64,000 bases of DNA from the NCBI GenBank assembly GCA_020310875.1, contig CM035435.1, forward strand, positions 69,102,955 to 69,166,954, read 5' to 3'. The translations under genes were made by a program, and so were the position numbers. A model generated the notes under the pieces. It was not told the origin of the DNA. It worked only from the letters and a program-made list of their open reading frames with translations, and searched no databases. This DNA comes from Ceratopteris richardii. Lineage: Eukaryota > Streptophyta > Polypodiopsida > Polypodiales > Pteridaceae. Positions 22,301-29,391 of this stretch are shown one piece after another (position 1 is the stretch's first letter; the number at the start of each line of letters is the position of its first letter).

Positions 22301-22975
22301 TGAGCTATCAGGATCCTTAAACTCGTAGATCATGATATTTCCTATATCAGTTGGCTGATTAGATTTATACCTCCAAAAGGCTTCGTCAGTGTCTTGATTG
22401 AGGAGTAATTCTATGCTCTTGTTGTCTTGGGGAACCCACTCAGGTGTGATAATCCTAGTGAGAACAGACTTGCCTCGGGGTGTTCTAGGTTCCGCGCCCA
22501 TGTTCCCTTGTTCCAAGTCACCTAAGTTCGCTTCTGAGATTACATTCCCAAATTCATCTGTCCTATCTGGGTGACTGGTGACCACGTATATGGTTCCTTC
22601 TTTGTCCAGGTATGCACCATTTTCAAACTTGACAGCTGGGTGCTCTAGTCCTATGGATTGATCAGGGTTTTTAATCTGGACCACGGATCTTCCTAGGCCG
22701 TCCTCATAGATGCTAGCACCTAATCGGTTGGTCCTAAGGTACTCTAGCTGCGTTTTGTAAGAGCCTTCTACCCTGTACAGGTAAGGCACTCCTGAACTTC
22801 CCGTAGGTCTGTCCATGCCTTGAGACATCTCTGACTCACTGGTCTCCGAGCTAGGGTAGTACGAGTGGTGGCTCAATTGCTGGGCCCAAGACCTTGCAGT
22901 GTGATTGACACTAGCCTCTGAAGACCTAAGGCTTTGTCTCTCTCTTACTAGGTGTCGTCCTGATCTAAGGTTCAT
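13364..22975 (-). CDS. Gag-protease-RT-RNase H-integrase polyprotein of element C
   Basis: 3203 residues, one open frame starting MNLRSGRHL. In order: Gag domain about 340-530; CCHC knuckles from about 557 (CYTCGGDHMANVCP), later CYRCQGDHLIRDCP and CQECGKEHLLRDCP; a short coiled coil and Pro-rich PPQ-AY repeats; retropepsin DSGAG near 1357; RT about 1780-1965 with FLDGFSGYNQ and YVDD near 1929; RNase H about 2072-2188; two H2C2 zinc modules (about 2245-2324 and 2372-2450); integrase core with D of GIDFVG (about 2473), D of VSDRG (2538) and E of QAEST (2571); a GPY/F-like region; a second retropepsin-like motif DSGAATS near 2850 with VLGQDW near 2924; and a basic tail with repeated WVPK motifs. 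The product copies the RNA genome into DNA and integrates it. It is longer than a usual plant gypsy polyprotein (about 1500-2000 residues). Confidence 0.95.
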   Translation of the reverse strand: MNLRSGRHLVRERQSLRSSEASVNHTARSWAQQLSHHSYYPSSETSESEMSQGMDRPTGSSGVPYLYRVEGSYKTQLEYLRTNRLGASIYEDGLGRSVVQIKNPDQSIGLEHPAVKFENGAYLDKEGTIYVVTSHPDRTDEFGNVISEANLGDLEQGNMGAEPRTPRGKSVLTRIITPEWVPQDNKSIELLLNQDTDEAFWRYKSNQPTDIGNIMIYEFKDPDSSGRVTYLDRTSERVFVVTENDRHAYTWKGEFVFPQPRANVSYGHPGAGTSQAHGTQRDRSRDRPEVSFANPVGRERTRTETNRVEPEMLRAHRNQRNMDGFPLPRPREHARTLRPIQLVKSMKNYFDGTGDPYDHVAEFKQVLRAEQVEDLFTQYNAFGLTLRNTALTWFQPLDERQFRSINQLLEAFIIEFSKSGIRHNTSSLIHSFKQTPQETVRLARRRFRQYLERCPVSELPTSAKQVALFLDGLLSTKLRSYVYLKDPRTIEECVRMCIDIEDNLGEELELSKIYKDSDSASSQSSTQSTSIEELAEKVAQKLGVTSKQIPRFAPMKRCYTCGGDHMANVCPIMAQPQVNPSSQYCTIERRYTNHTAQDCPYNKQAVRQPYPQPHQQGRYQNQYPPQPYGRPQQNFQPQYQNQQRPQPVLAQQPPAPANVIPVKYTAAEENLNRTIVPVTSLLSESDPSDHSFDSTHVDSPQAYYMQSPEHGESYYSEETNEPSWESDYTNVMYANPNPRLQPRQARPPFPRGPCYRCQGDHLIRDCPLPPPTQPQSVTIQCFCQECGKEHLLRDCPKNPNNMPKITPINVIELVVDSSGSITSSAPVQVVTRAQAVKQNQGVGKEKSPDTSDTESQHKKRTRAWRDSRERMKRQWAKKMSELEESLRETKAKIIEITSQPHSHTFPPLPSPSPSIPSPSKTAHVTHPPPQTGSVLADPTPEDIDMMLKAYQARIQEGPNVTDHDKCYPRADLEIERTKLCAKMVALAQTMFEASRLFNYSGSAKTQLHLDGFLEKLERIIARSAKEEKNQEGEKASNNMNHPPSEVYVANSTKPDNFPSLERIERLIAHSEKEPAPQRKERAREQISKPLQEAHEPPQETYLPPQKADEPTAKAHVPPQVAYIPSQGAYEPVRKSNRISNPPQEAYENEERANERISPPSQVAYAPNSTEPDTSSSMNRFAPDFLREIQEDKWDNESEVAPPFELVDDAHDQFPQDIPSIYGEHESTQSHERLDFESNSIQELPHFTGPWEAKSTCMRAPTVMVRNDDSVIPRNTEVVKNTNVQCNLKLEELLKVRPELWKHVAKQVPEIAKPRSQVGSHRTVPEIPLDKIGDMCEGEEGNTYLPITYQEYTTKAILDSGAGVAIATTSLWKRWGKPALRPTRMKLQMADGHIEKPLGLLEGITLSTCGVEFEHSFAICDFSKNHAYEMILGRPFMRQLQVVQDWGTNSLYLQHLGVTTKVNLKDYSHRDVPPIQWNPIHRAKDDTESVHSIGSGSSWMHEDTHLWMCKVAVEEEKREKAREVGANETHRPIQDPAYAPVVFPDEEFEPHGWAEILATMDVAINEEQWTPHCDEDGYDISIFSIEPIMGEAVLEECEPSPDAFEDASDSDLESIIMDPPFASDEEYFHEVEFQPQRHGELTNDVRLATHVSPKEEGKKRKKREVSPKEEESLFEVPENFKKYEIDDRRVMIRMPKREAQSGEAYDNKETTKKIVVAIEEGEERCTYIGHDLTEEEEHELIALLREYRDVFAWSYKDLKGVDPDICSHTIPMTSDAKPSKQKPYTYNDNYAAKIKEEIDRLVEAGFIYEIEHTEWVSPIVVVPKKNGKLRVCINLKKVNAATIRDNYPLPLTEHLLERVAGKEVYSFLDGFSGYNQVAIAPEDQHKTAFATEWGIFAFRVMPFGLTNAPATFQRLMCHVFKEFLRKNLEVYVDDLCAHSNIRQTHIPELRQIFDKCREYQVCLNPEKCVFMVRQGKILGHIVSKNGISTDEEKVRAIAELPRPKNVKEVQAFMGHCRYYRRFIHMYAVIAKPMYGLLTNFEWTDECENSFQELKRRLCSTPILTTPDWNKPFHVHVDASNYAIGCVLAQPTGEGNMDLPIAYASRQLNAAERNYTTTEREGLGMVYAVKKFRHYLLANKFKFFTDHQALLYLVNKPCNTGRLVRWFLLLMEYDFEVVVRKGRTHLRADHLSRLTSGEAPQGVPDDLPDAYLFNLEVVPQWAKPLVPVLTYGPNHPVINTRNREVVKAQKYHIMAGSMYKHTDQGILACCVEEDEYAKWLQLAHVGALEQHHSKQRTLQTLKRFGVHWPTMEADVQKLCKECPICCTKPRVEHATLYQVSIVPDWSEPLVSFLRTNTFPPDMTLARKRSLEQEALDYSLIGDNLYKRGKDGYLRLCVHESEYLKILETAHQGVAGGHFGPDRVIKAVLFAGFWWPTLHMDAHTYVKRCDVCQRTQYPIRKDEMPLKPMMGGRAFSKWGIDFVGPINPPAKGSHAEYIIVATDYLTKWVEVKATTKNDAQTTPKFLFENVFTRYGLPIELVSDRGTHFLNEVIENLLQEFLVIHKKSAPYHPQANGQAESTNKILCNVLTKLVNTKRSDWDKQLHHAVWAYRVAYKTVLQATPFQMVFGQNAVLPLDFLIPTLRVAQEHEWTGHELSSRIFDLERLGETRLRAAAGIYAAKKRQKAYFDAHVKDKGLKAGDLVLVYTLKQHARKLEKRGYGPMIINRISTSGAVQLATLEGDVLPNYISGCRVKLYQEPLTEEMLSRLNTAKKRKEEEKRIREEAQAEALERIRRMKLRRQGRDQPRANDYADQGFPMAMCEVAGTSSHRIIDRRPFITLDIGQGKSARNVRALIDSGAATSAVRVSYCQELQLTVNPVEAYLIGLGGVETPCMGEVELPLYIHDEAMTVKVLVCQDEDLTEPLVLGQDWIYDQAVNLNLRSGLLQVWVNHSRVTVELDNGALKELGKAQTPGPSRGTHEDDHAVLVQNPVLQRNDICKKGVRDATELPSFPKARRRQQPKVDQRQKKQSTTYVRDQKYLRSRMSQKINQVWVRKGEQPVAPPPTTRAKPLISNQEHDANKKSFRNSSAKVKCIWVPKKSMKASPQSRQIWVPKACLRAQVATPRPQPMQHNPTTSTTSIHSFSTLRNTPRTKSTHVITYKWVPKRPHSQTTTPRQLSRVSTKPKAKSTHCIWQPKTCNKPPDPNL
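14040..14480 (-). other. Second aspartic protease-like domain, after integrase (element C)
   Basis: Within the polyprotein. DSGAATS is encoded at about 14400-14418 and the hydrophobic-Gly partner motif VLGQDW near 14200, with about 70 residues between, as in retropepsin-like folds. The usual protease (DSGAG, encoded about 18890-18904) is also present. The second motif is kept in elements E and F. Confidence 0.75.
15624..16240 (-). other. Tandem duplicated integrase zinc-binding module (element C)
   Basis: The first copy (16003-16240) has AH(x6)H and CPIC; the second (15624-15860) has AH(x6)H and CDVC. Each copy is led by a similar strand-rich stretch (AGSMYKHTDQGILACC and GDNLYKRGKDGYLRLC) and has WP before the cysteine pair. 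The second copy is the one adjoining the catalytic core. Confidence 0.8.
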
Positions 22976-23569
22976 ATGCCTAACTGATTAGCCCAATTTT
23001 TGCCCAGAGTACAACCTCGTTGCTGATCAATTGGTACCAGTCACTTGATTCTTTTTAGTTATTCCTCGTGTTTAAGGTCTTGTCTGCTATTACGTCGTCA
23101 GGAATACTTGAATGTTCTTCGTACTTTCAGGTTGATAGTTCCACGTTGGGTTCTTTTCCTTTATGTTATCGACAGTACAGAGATTAGGTTTTTAGCTTGA
23201 ACTTGAGTTTTTAGGTAGTCTTCAACTTGATACCTACCTATCGTCGCCCTGACTTACTCCTACTTCTAATCGTTCTTAGCCTAAGCTAGGAATTGACGAA
23301 GAGGAGTTGAGAATATTCCGACCTCCCTTGCCGAACCTTGCTCTTTGATGCTCGAGAAGTTGATTCTCACGCTTGCGCAAAACCCTTGCTTGGATGCTCT
23401 CAATTGCTTCTCAATAGACCTGCATAAGTCCCAAGATTAGCTCCAAGTAGACCTTTCAATTGACATACAATTCATTTCAGACACTTTTTTAATGACCCTT
23501 GTTCCCCCTTTTGTATTGCTAAAAATTTCCTCTAGAGCTCCCTTGGTGTTTCTACCCTTCTGTGTGTCA

Positions 23570-23660
23570 ACTTCCAAATATCCTATCTGAGCTTTCCGAC
23601 AAGCCCTAGAGCTCAGAAAATGGATTTCGTATGAAAAAGTTATGACCGTTCAGGGTTTAG
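23570..23660 (-). other. Conserved leader block, element C
   Basis: The element strand reads AACCCTGAACGGTCATAACT, then TTTTCATACGAAATCCATTT and a stretch on CTAGGGCTTGTCGGAAAGC. It is nearly the same as 43155-43230 of element F. Confidence 0.65.
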
Positions 23661-23805
23661 GGGGTTAACTAGACAAACAGATACTATCAGGGATTTTAAT
23701 GCATTTTCTAAGGCCTTTGTAAATATATGAGTACTTGAGAGTGCCAATATGCCCAAAATTTAGCCTAAATTCTCAAAAATTTACCCCTTAATTTTTGCCG
23801 AAAAT

Positions 23806-24379
23806 GTCTGTCTATCGCGATAGACGGTGTCTGTCGCGATAGACACAAACTATCATGGGGGCTGTCTGTCGCGATAGACAGTGTCTGTCGTGATAGACGT
23901 TGTCTGTCGCGGATTTTTGTCTGTCGCGATAGACGGTGTCTGTCGCGATAGACTGGTCTGTCGCGATAGACGGTGTCTATCGTGAATTTCTGTCTGTCGC
24001 GATAGACGATGTCTGTCGCGATAGACGGTGTCTGTCGTGAAATTTCTGTCTGTCGCGATAGACGGTGTCTGTCGCGATAGACGGTGTCTGTCGCGATAGA
24101 CGGTGTCTATCGTGAAATTTCTGTCTGTCGCGATAGACGGTGTCTGTCGCGATAGACGCTATCTGTCGTGAAATTTCTGTCTGTCGCGACAGACGGTGTC
24201 TGTCGCGATAGACGATGTCTATCGTGGATTTCTGTCTGTCGCGATAGACGGTGTCTGTCGCGATAGACGCTATCTGTCGTGAAATTTCTGTCTATCGCGA
24301 TAGACGGTGTCTGTCGCGATAGACAATGTCTGTCGTGAAATTTCGGTCTGTCGCGATAGACGGTGTCTGTCGCGATAGA
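23806..24379 (-). repeat. Leader palindrome array, element C
   Basis: About 25-30 copies of a 16-base palindrome, GTCTATCGCGATAGAC and near variants (GTCTGTCGCGATAGAC on the plus strand), spaced by 3 to about 20 bases, often as GGTGTCTGTCGCGATAGAC units. A single outlying unit with CGCGACAGAC lies at 24482-24499. Confidence 0.92.
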
Positions 24380-24852
24380 CTGAAAAAACGCAAATTTTTG
24401 AGAAACTTCTAGTGCTTTAGAGTGCTCTAATGGTGTAGGTTACCGTACTACACATGCATTCACAAAATTTGAAGTTTTTCTGTCTGTCGCGACAGACAGA
24501 GGTCGTCGTCCCGGGACCTGTGCAGAGCCTGTCGTACCTGCGCACACTGCTGGGGATGATGATACAGCAAGAACCTGCAAAAAAACTCAAGAAACAAGCA
24601 AAAACAGCACACGCAATTTCGCTCTCTCGCTCTCTCTCACAAGTGAAATGAGGGAAATGAGGTGGAGATGGGGGTATAGTCACAAAACTGAAATTTTTCG
24701 CGATGATGGAGATGGAGGTGGAAGATGGTGATGATGATGATGGTAATGAAGATGGTGAAGAAAGTAAAAGAAAATTGATGAGAGTGAAGAAAATACCTAC
24801 AACTCCAACGCGTCAACTCTACGTCTTACCATCACACGCTCGTCCTCAAAGC

Positions 24853-24874
24853 TCGATCCCCGGCAACGGTGCCA
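24853..24874 (-). other. Primer-binding site of element C (tRNA-Asp)
   Basis: The element strand reads TGGCACCGTTGCCGGGGA then TCGA, differing from the exact tRNA-Asp complement at one base. It starts eight bases after the LTR end. Confidence 0.88.
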
Positions 24875-24882
24875 AAATTTGG

Positions 24883-25449
24883 TGTAGCTCAATGATGAGT
24901 AGCACCTCCTTTAATGTCAATCCAAGAAGACGTGAGGATGGTATGAAGACCTCGAGCAAGTGGCGGCACAAGTGCGTGAGTGAGAAGCACACAAGCATGC
25001 ACACACATACACACACACGCGCACACAAGGCAAGACAAAGAGAGAGAATCAATGGAGTTCTTTAGATTACTTTCAAAAGCTCTTACAAGTTCGTTTCAAT
25101 TACAATCCAACCTCAAAAATGAGCTCTCTAGCTCCTTTTATAGTTTTTGACTAGCTTTGGCCCTGTTCAGACCTAGTGTCCGGCCTAGTTAAAAATTAGG
25201 TTCCAGGGCTTATTTGAGGGCTCAAATGAAGTCTAAAAATTATGAAAATTGGTACGATGGTACTTCTAATACTCCTCAAGCTCGAGGACTCCTCGGCTTG
25301 CACAAAATGGAGTCTAATCTACCAAAAACGGGATTTACAATGTTTGTGTAGTGATTAAAATCACTTGAGTTGTACATAATCCATGGAGAAAATGATCTGG
25401 CCTTGTTGCCGTATTGTGCATGACTCCTCTGTTGCTTTGTATGCCAACA
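24883..25449 (-). repeat. Element C 5' LTR
   Basis: 567 bp, the partner of 8314-8878. A TATAAAAGG box (inverted) lies at 25134-25142, so transcription should begin shortly after it, toward lower coordinates. It is followed by the GT-rich alternating tract and the LTR end GAGCTACA. Confidence 0.93.
25134..25142 (-). promoter_or_regulatory. TATA box in element C 5' LTR
   Basis: TATAAAAGG followed by AGCTAGAGAGCTC on the element strand. The same arrangement occurs in the LTRs of D, E and F (B has TATAAATA). Confidence 0.65.
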
Positions 25450-25454
25450 GCTCC
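25450..25454. repeat. Target-site duplication of element C, right copy
   Basis: GCTCC, matching 8309-8313. Removing C and one copy restores a sequence like that of the D and E LTRs (GGGAGCTCCC and AAGTAGGGAGC). Confidence 0.9.
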
Positions 25455-25627
25455 CTACTTGCTCCTTCTTCTTGTGTGCCCAACTCTCTGATGCATGAAA
25501 AATTTTAATGGCCTACTTGCCAGATCTTCTTTGACTACTGTGTCTGCTTGTGCTTTCTCTACGCTCTGACTCCATTCGTAGGCTTCCTTGTCTTGTGAGT
25601 CCTTCAGTTCCTTGACTACTGCCAACA
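25455..25627 (-). repeat. Element B 5' LTR, outer part
   Basis: The outer 173 bases of B's LTR, ending CTGCCAACA on the plus strand (LTR start TGTTGGCAGT on the element strand). The tip contains an open frame giving an Arg/Ser-rich peptide (GLTRQGS, SSQRRSGK) related to the last residues of element F ORF2. Confidence 0.8.
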
Positions 25628-25632
25628 CCCTC
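25628..25632. repeat. Target-site duplication of element B, right copy
   Basis: CCCTC, the partner of 2128-2132. Confidence 0.8.
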
Positions 25633-26021
25633 TCATTCCCACTTCTGTATATCTTCCCATATGGATGAGGAAGAGGAAGAGGATTCTATCTTGATTTGTT
25701 TTTTCGAAAAGCATTGACATGTAGTTATCGCAACCACTATGGTTTCTAGTTCTTCTTCTGCTCAAGCTGATACCGGAATCATTGTCACAACAAAGGAGGC
25801 TCCAGTGGTCATCAAAGTAGAAGAAGCACTCTCTCAATTACATGTGGATGGTGCATTAATGATCATTGATTTCATTGATCAAGATTCTAGCTTGCCATAG
25901 TAGGACAATAATCTTCTACGTGAAGTCCTTGATAGTTCCCCCCTAAAGAAGGTAATCTATCCATTGCTAAATGATATTATTAATCACCTAGTAGAGCAAG
26001 CAGTTCTAGAATAGCCTATGA
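25633..26021 (+). other. Unidentified tract, possibly decayed coding sequence
   Basis: Lies between the right end of B and the cut end of D. A plus-strand frame from the ATG near 25740 gives about 50 residues (SSSSAQADTG, VVIKVEEALSQLHVDG), followed in the same frame by a further protein-like string (NDIINHLVEQAVLE). I do not recognise it. It may be another retroelement's gag or a host exon remnant. Confidence 0.3.
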
Positions 26022-29000
26022 AATCTGAAGAGATTCAGCTTCCCATGGGCCTGGAAATTGAGGCAGTTCTTCTAAGGTATTAGATTCAAAATCTATCCTT
26101 TCATCTTCTTGTTGCTCGACTTGTTCTCCATAAATGGATGGAATGTCTTGGGGAAATTGATCATGAAGATCATCAATCTCAGGAATAGGAGGGGAATTAC
26201 CCTTCTCCTTGGCCCATTTCTCTTCTTGTATTTCCCGCAAGAACTCTTGAGAGTACTGTTGAATTGAAGGAGGTATTCTAGCATCCGTGGAATTAGGAAC
26301 ATAAGCTCCCCTTGGTAGTGAGCTTCCTCTTTCAATAGCTGGTTGAGCCTGTGGAGGTAAAGAAAACTTGTGGTTTGTTTACCAATTGCTCTAATCTTTC
26401 TAGTAAGCCCTCAAAATGAAAATCCGGTTTGACAGAGTTTGCCTGATTGAACTTTTGACTAGTCTCAAGTATAGCTTGAGCTTGTTCTACCATTTTCATG
26501 CACATTTTCATCCGTTCAATCTCTAAGTCCGCTCTAGGGTAACTCTTGTCTAGGTTTGCAGCTGTAGGCCCTTCTTGAAGTCGAGCCTGGTAGGCCTTGA
26601 ACATCATGTCCAAGCCTTCTGGGGTTGGATCTACAAGAACAGACCCTGGTTGCGGCCTATTTACAATGGGTGGTGGGGTGGGATGAGATGGAGTGGATGG
26701 AGTTTTGGCATGCGAGGGGTTTTGAGATGCAATGTCTTCTATTTTTGTTTTTGCATCTTTCAAGCTTTCTTCTAATTCTGATAACTTTTTATTCCACTTG
26801 CGATTGGCTTTCTCCTTGGTATCTTTCCATGTTCTTGTTTTCCTCTTACTAGGCTCTCCTGATTCACTCGACTCCAATTGCTCTGCTTGTTTATCTTGTT
26901 TTAAGGCTTGTGCTCTAGTGACAGCTTGCATAGGAGCCACATTAATACTACTTGAACTTGAATCCGCCACTAAGCCTACCACATTAATGGGTGTAATCTT
27001 GGGTGCACTAGAGGGGTTTCTTGGACAATCTCTAGGAAGATGGTCTTTGCCACAATCAGGACAAAAAGCCTCTATTGTGATAGCCTGAACTTGACTCGGA
27101 GATGGTGGGTGGGTATAATCACGAATGAAATTGTCACCTTGAGATCTGAAACAAGATCCTCTAGGGGCTTGTGGCCTCATTTGTCTCAATTGGGGCCTAG
27201 GGTTAGGATTTGTGTACATGACATTGGAGTATTCTGGCTCCCAATTTTGCTCCATAGGTGGTGCCTCATATTGATACGGATAAATCTCACTATGTTTAGG
27301 TGACTCTGTGTAATAAGCGTGTGGACTACCTTCATGGGAGTAGTCTGAACTATGAGCATGAGAGTCATTCTCTGAGATCAGTGGGCTCACTGTCACCAAC
27401 GCTCTATTAAGGTTCTCTTCTGCCACTACATACTTAACTAGAATTGTGTTGGCATGAGCTGGTGGTTGGTTTCCTAAGACTGGTTGCGGCCTATATGGTG
27501 CCTGATATTGCTGTTGTGGTCTATAATATGGCTGTTGGTATTGGTTTTGATACCTACCTTGTGGGTAAGGTTGTTGATAATTCTGTCTAACAGCCTGCCT
27601 ATTGTAGGGACAATCTTGAGCCGTATGGTTTGTGTACTTCCTCTCAATAGTGCAATATGGAGCATTCCTTTCTCTAATATTTTGGTTTTGCATTGGGCAT
27701 ACGTTCGCCATGTGGTCCCCTCCGCAAGTATAACATCGGTTCAATGAAGTGACTCTTTGTGTTTGTCTATTTTTGGACTCCCAGCTTCTTGGCAACTTGC
27801 TCAGCTATCTCATCTATTTCCATGGAGATTTTTGAAGTATGACTAGTAGAACTATCAGAATCCTTATAGAGTTTGGATAGTCCTAACTCCTCACGCAAGT
27901 TATCTTCTATGTCAATGCACGTCCGCACACACTCTTCTATGGATCTAGGCTCTTTCAAGTACACATATGATCTTAACTTTGTGCTCAGTAAGCCATCTAA
28001 GAACAAAGCCACTTGTTTGGCTGGTGTGGGTAACTCTGGAGCAGCGCATGTTTCTAGGTATTGTCTGAACCTTCTACTTGCTAGTCGTACTGTTTCTTGG
28101 GGTGTCTGCTTGAAACTGTGGATCAAAGATGATGTGTTATGCCTGATACCACTCTTGGAAAATTCTACAATGAATTCGTCTAGCAGTTGACCTATATCAC
28201 GATAGTTGTGACTACTCAATGGTTGAAACCAAGCTAAGGCAGTGCCCTTAAGAGTCAAACCAAATGCCTCGTATTGGGTGAACAAATCCTCAACTTGTTC
28301 AGCTATTAACACTTGTTTGAACTCGGCCATATGATCATAAGGATCTCCTGTCCCGTCAAAATAATTTTTCATTGCCTTGATCACTTGAGTAGGTCTAAGG
28401 GTTCTTGTGTGCTCTCGGGGTCTAGGCAATGGAAAGTCTTGTTCATCTCTTTGTTGCCTATGTGCTTGATGTCTCTCTCTTTCAAATCCTGATCTATTCT
28501 TGCCCATGGTGTGTGCAAAACTTACCTCAAGTCTCTCTCTAGTTCTTTCTCTCTGGGCTTCATGAGCTTGAGATGAACCTCCTCCTTGGAGGCCATGGGA
28601 AACATTGGATCTTGGTGGAGGGAAAATCAATTCACTCTTCAAGTATATGCGTGTCTATCATGTTTTGTTACCAAGAACATCTTCTCTGATGTGTTGTCCA
28701 GGTAGACAACTTTGCCTGGTATCTCTGGATCCTTGAACTTGTAGATGATGACTATGCCCAATTAGCTAGGTTGATCTGGCTTGAATCTCCAAAAGGCTTC
28801 CTCTGTTTCTCTATTCAAGAATAGTTCTATGCTTTTGTTGTCTTGAGGAATCCAGTCTGGAGTGATCACTCTGCTCAAAACTGACTTACCTCTAGGAGTC
28901 TGGGGTCCTTGTTCGACATTTCCTTGTTCTAGGTCTCCTATCTCATTATCAGGAATGACATTTCCAAACTCATCAGTCCTATCTAGTAGGTTGGTGACCA

Positions 29001-29391
29001 CATACATGGTTCCTTCCTTATCAATGTATGAACCCTCTTCGAACTTGACCACCGTGTGTTCAAATCCAAAGGGTTGATCTGGATTTTTGAGTTGGACCAC
29101 TGATCGCCTCAGGCCATCCTCATAGATGCGAGCACCTAATCGGTTGGTCCGAATATATTCCAATTGTGTCTTATAGGGACCTTCTGGTGTTTGTAGATGG
29201 GCAATTCCTGAGCTACCTGCAGGTTTCCCCATGCTAAAAGACATTTCTCAGTCACTTGTGTCTGAGTTTAGTACATAAGGACAACCACTTAGTTGTTGTG
29301 CCCAAGACTTAGCTGTATGGTTGACACTAGACTGAGAAGATCTAATGCTTTGTCTATCCTTGCCTAGGTGTCTACCAGATCTCAGGTTCAT
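26022..29391 (-). pseudogene. Element D gag and pre-protease remnant
   Basis: Begins at the family start (ATG at 29391). Carries the Gag domain (NYFDGTGDPYDHMAEF, FSKSGIRHNTSS), a CYTCGGDHMANVCP knuckle, a CPDCGKDHLPRDCP knuckle, a Lys/Glu-rich coiled-coil stretch and the acidic region (DQFPQDIPSIYG) that precedes the protease in E. It stops at the cut end of the element. Broken, with roughly five breaks. Confidence 0.85.

Larger units (their letters stand above)
22976..24852 (-). other. Element C leader
   Basis: About 1.9 kb between primer site and gag with no credible gene. It contains two donor-like GT sites near the primer end (GATG/GTAAGA and GTAG/GTATTT, the latter GT at 24795-24796), an isolated palindrome unit near 24482-24499, the palindrome array, and the conserved leader block. 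Confidence 0.75.
8314..25449 (-). mobile_element. Element C: whole-looking 17.1-kb Ty3/gypsy retrotransposon
   Basis: Has two LTRs of 567 and 565 bp starting TGTTGGCAT and ending GAGCTACA, the GCTCC duplication, a tRNA-Asp primer site, a leader with a palindrome array, one very long gag-pro-pol ORF, a separate ORF2, and a polypurine tract. The LTRs differ by about four substitutions and one 2-bp length difference by eye, so the insertion is recent. It sits inside the 5' LTR of element B. All canonical parts are present and open, so it looks whole; whether it moves cannot be told from sequence. The tRNA-Asp primer site recalls the Athila/Tat branch, but the gene plan is unusual. Confidence 0.93.
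2133..25627 (-). mobile_element. Element B: short Ty3/gypsy copy (LTR-leader-gag-LTR), split by element C
   Basis: B's own sequence is 2133-8313 plus 25455-25627; element C occupies the gap. It reads on the minus strand: 5' LTR, tRNA-Asp primer site, long leader with a palindrome array, a gag region, then an LTR remnant. No RT, RNase H or integrase coding is present. The outer ends are flanked by matching CCCTC. Its two LTR copies differ more from each other than those of C or F do, and C lies inside B's 5' LTR, so B is the older of the two. It is a broken, non-autonomous-looking fossil. Confidence 0.85.

Noticed and set aside
23806-24379. CRISPR-like array of palindromic repeats
   Set aside because: Spacing is short and irregular, spacers are themselves repeats, and the array sits in the leader of a plant retrotransposon.
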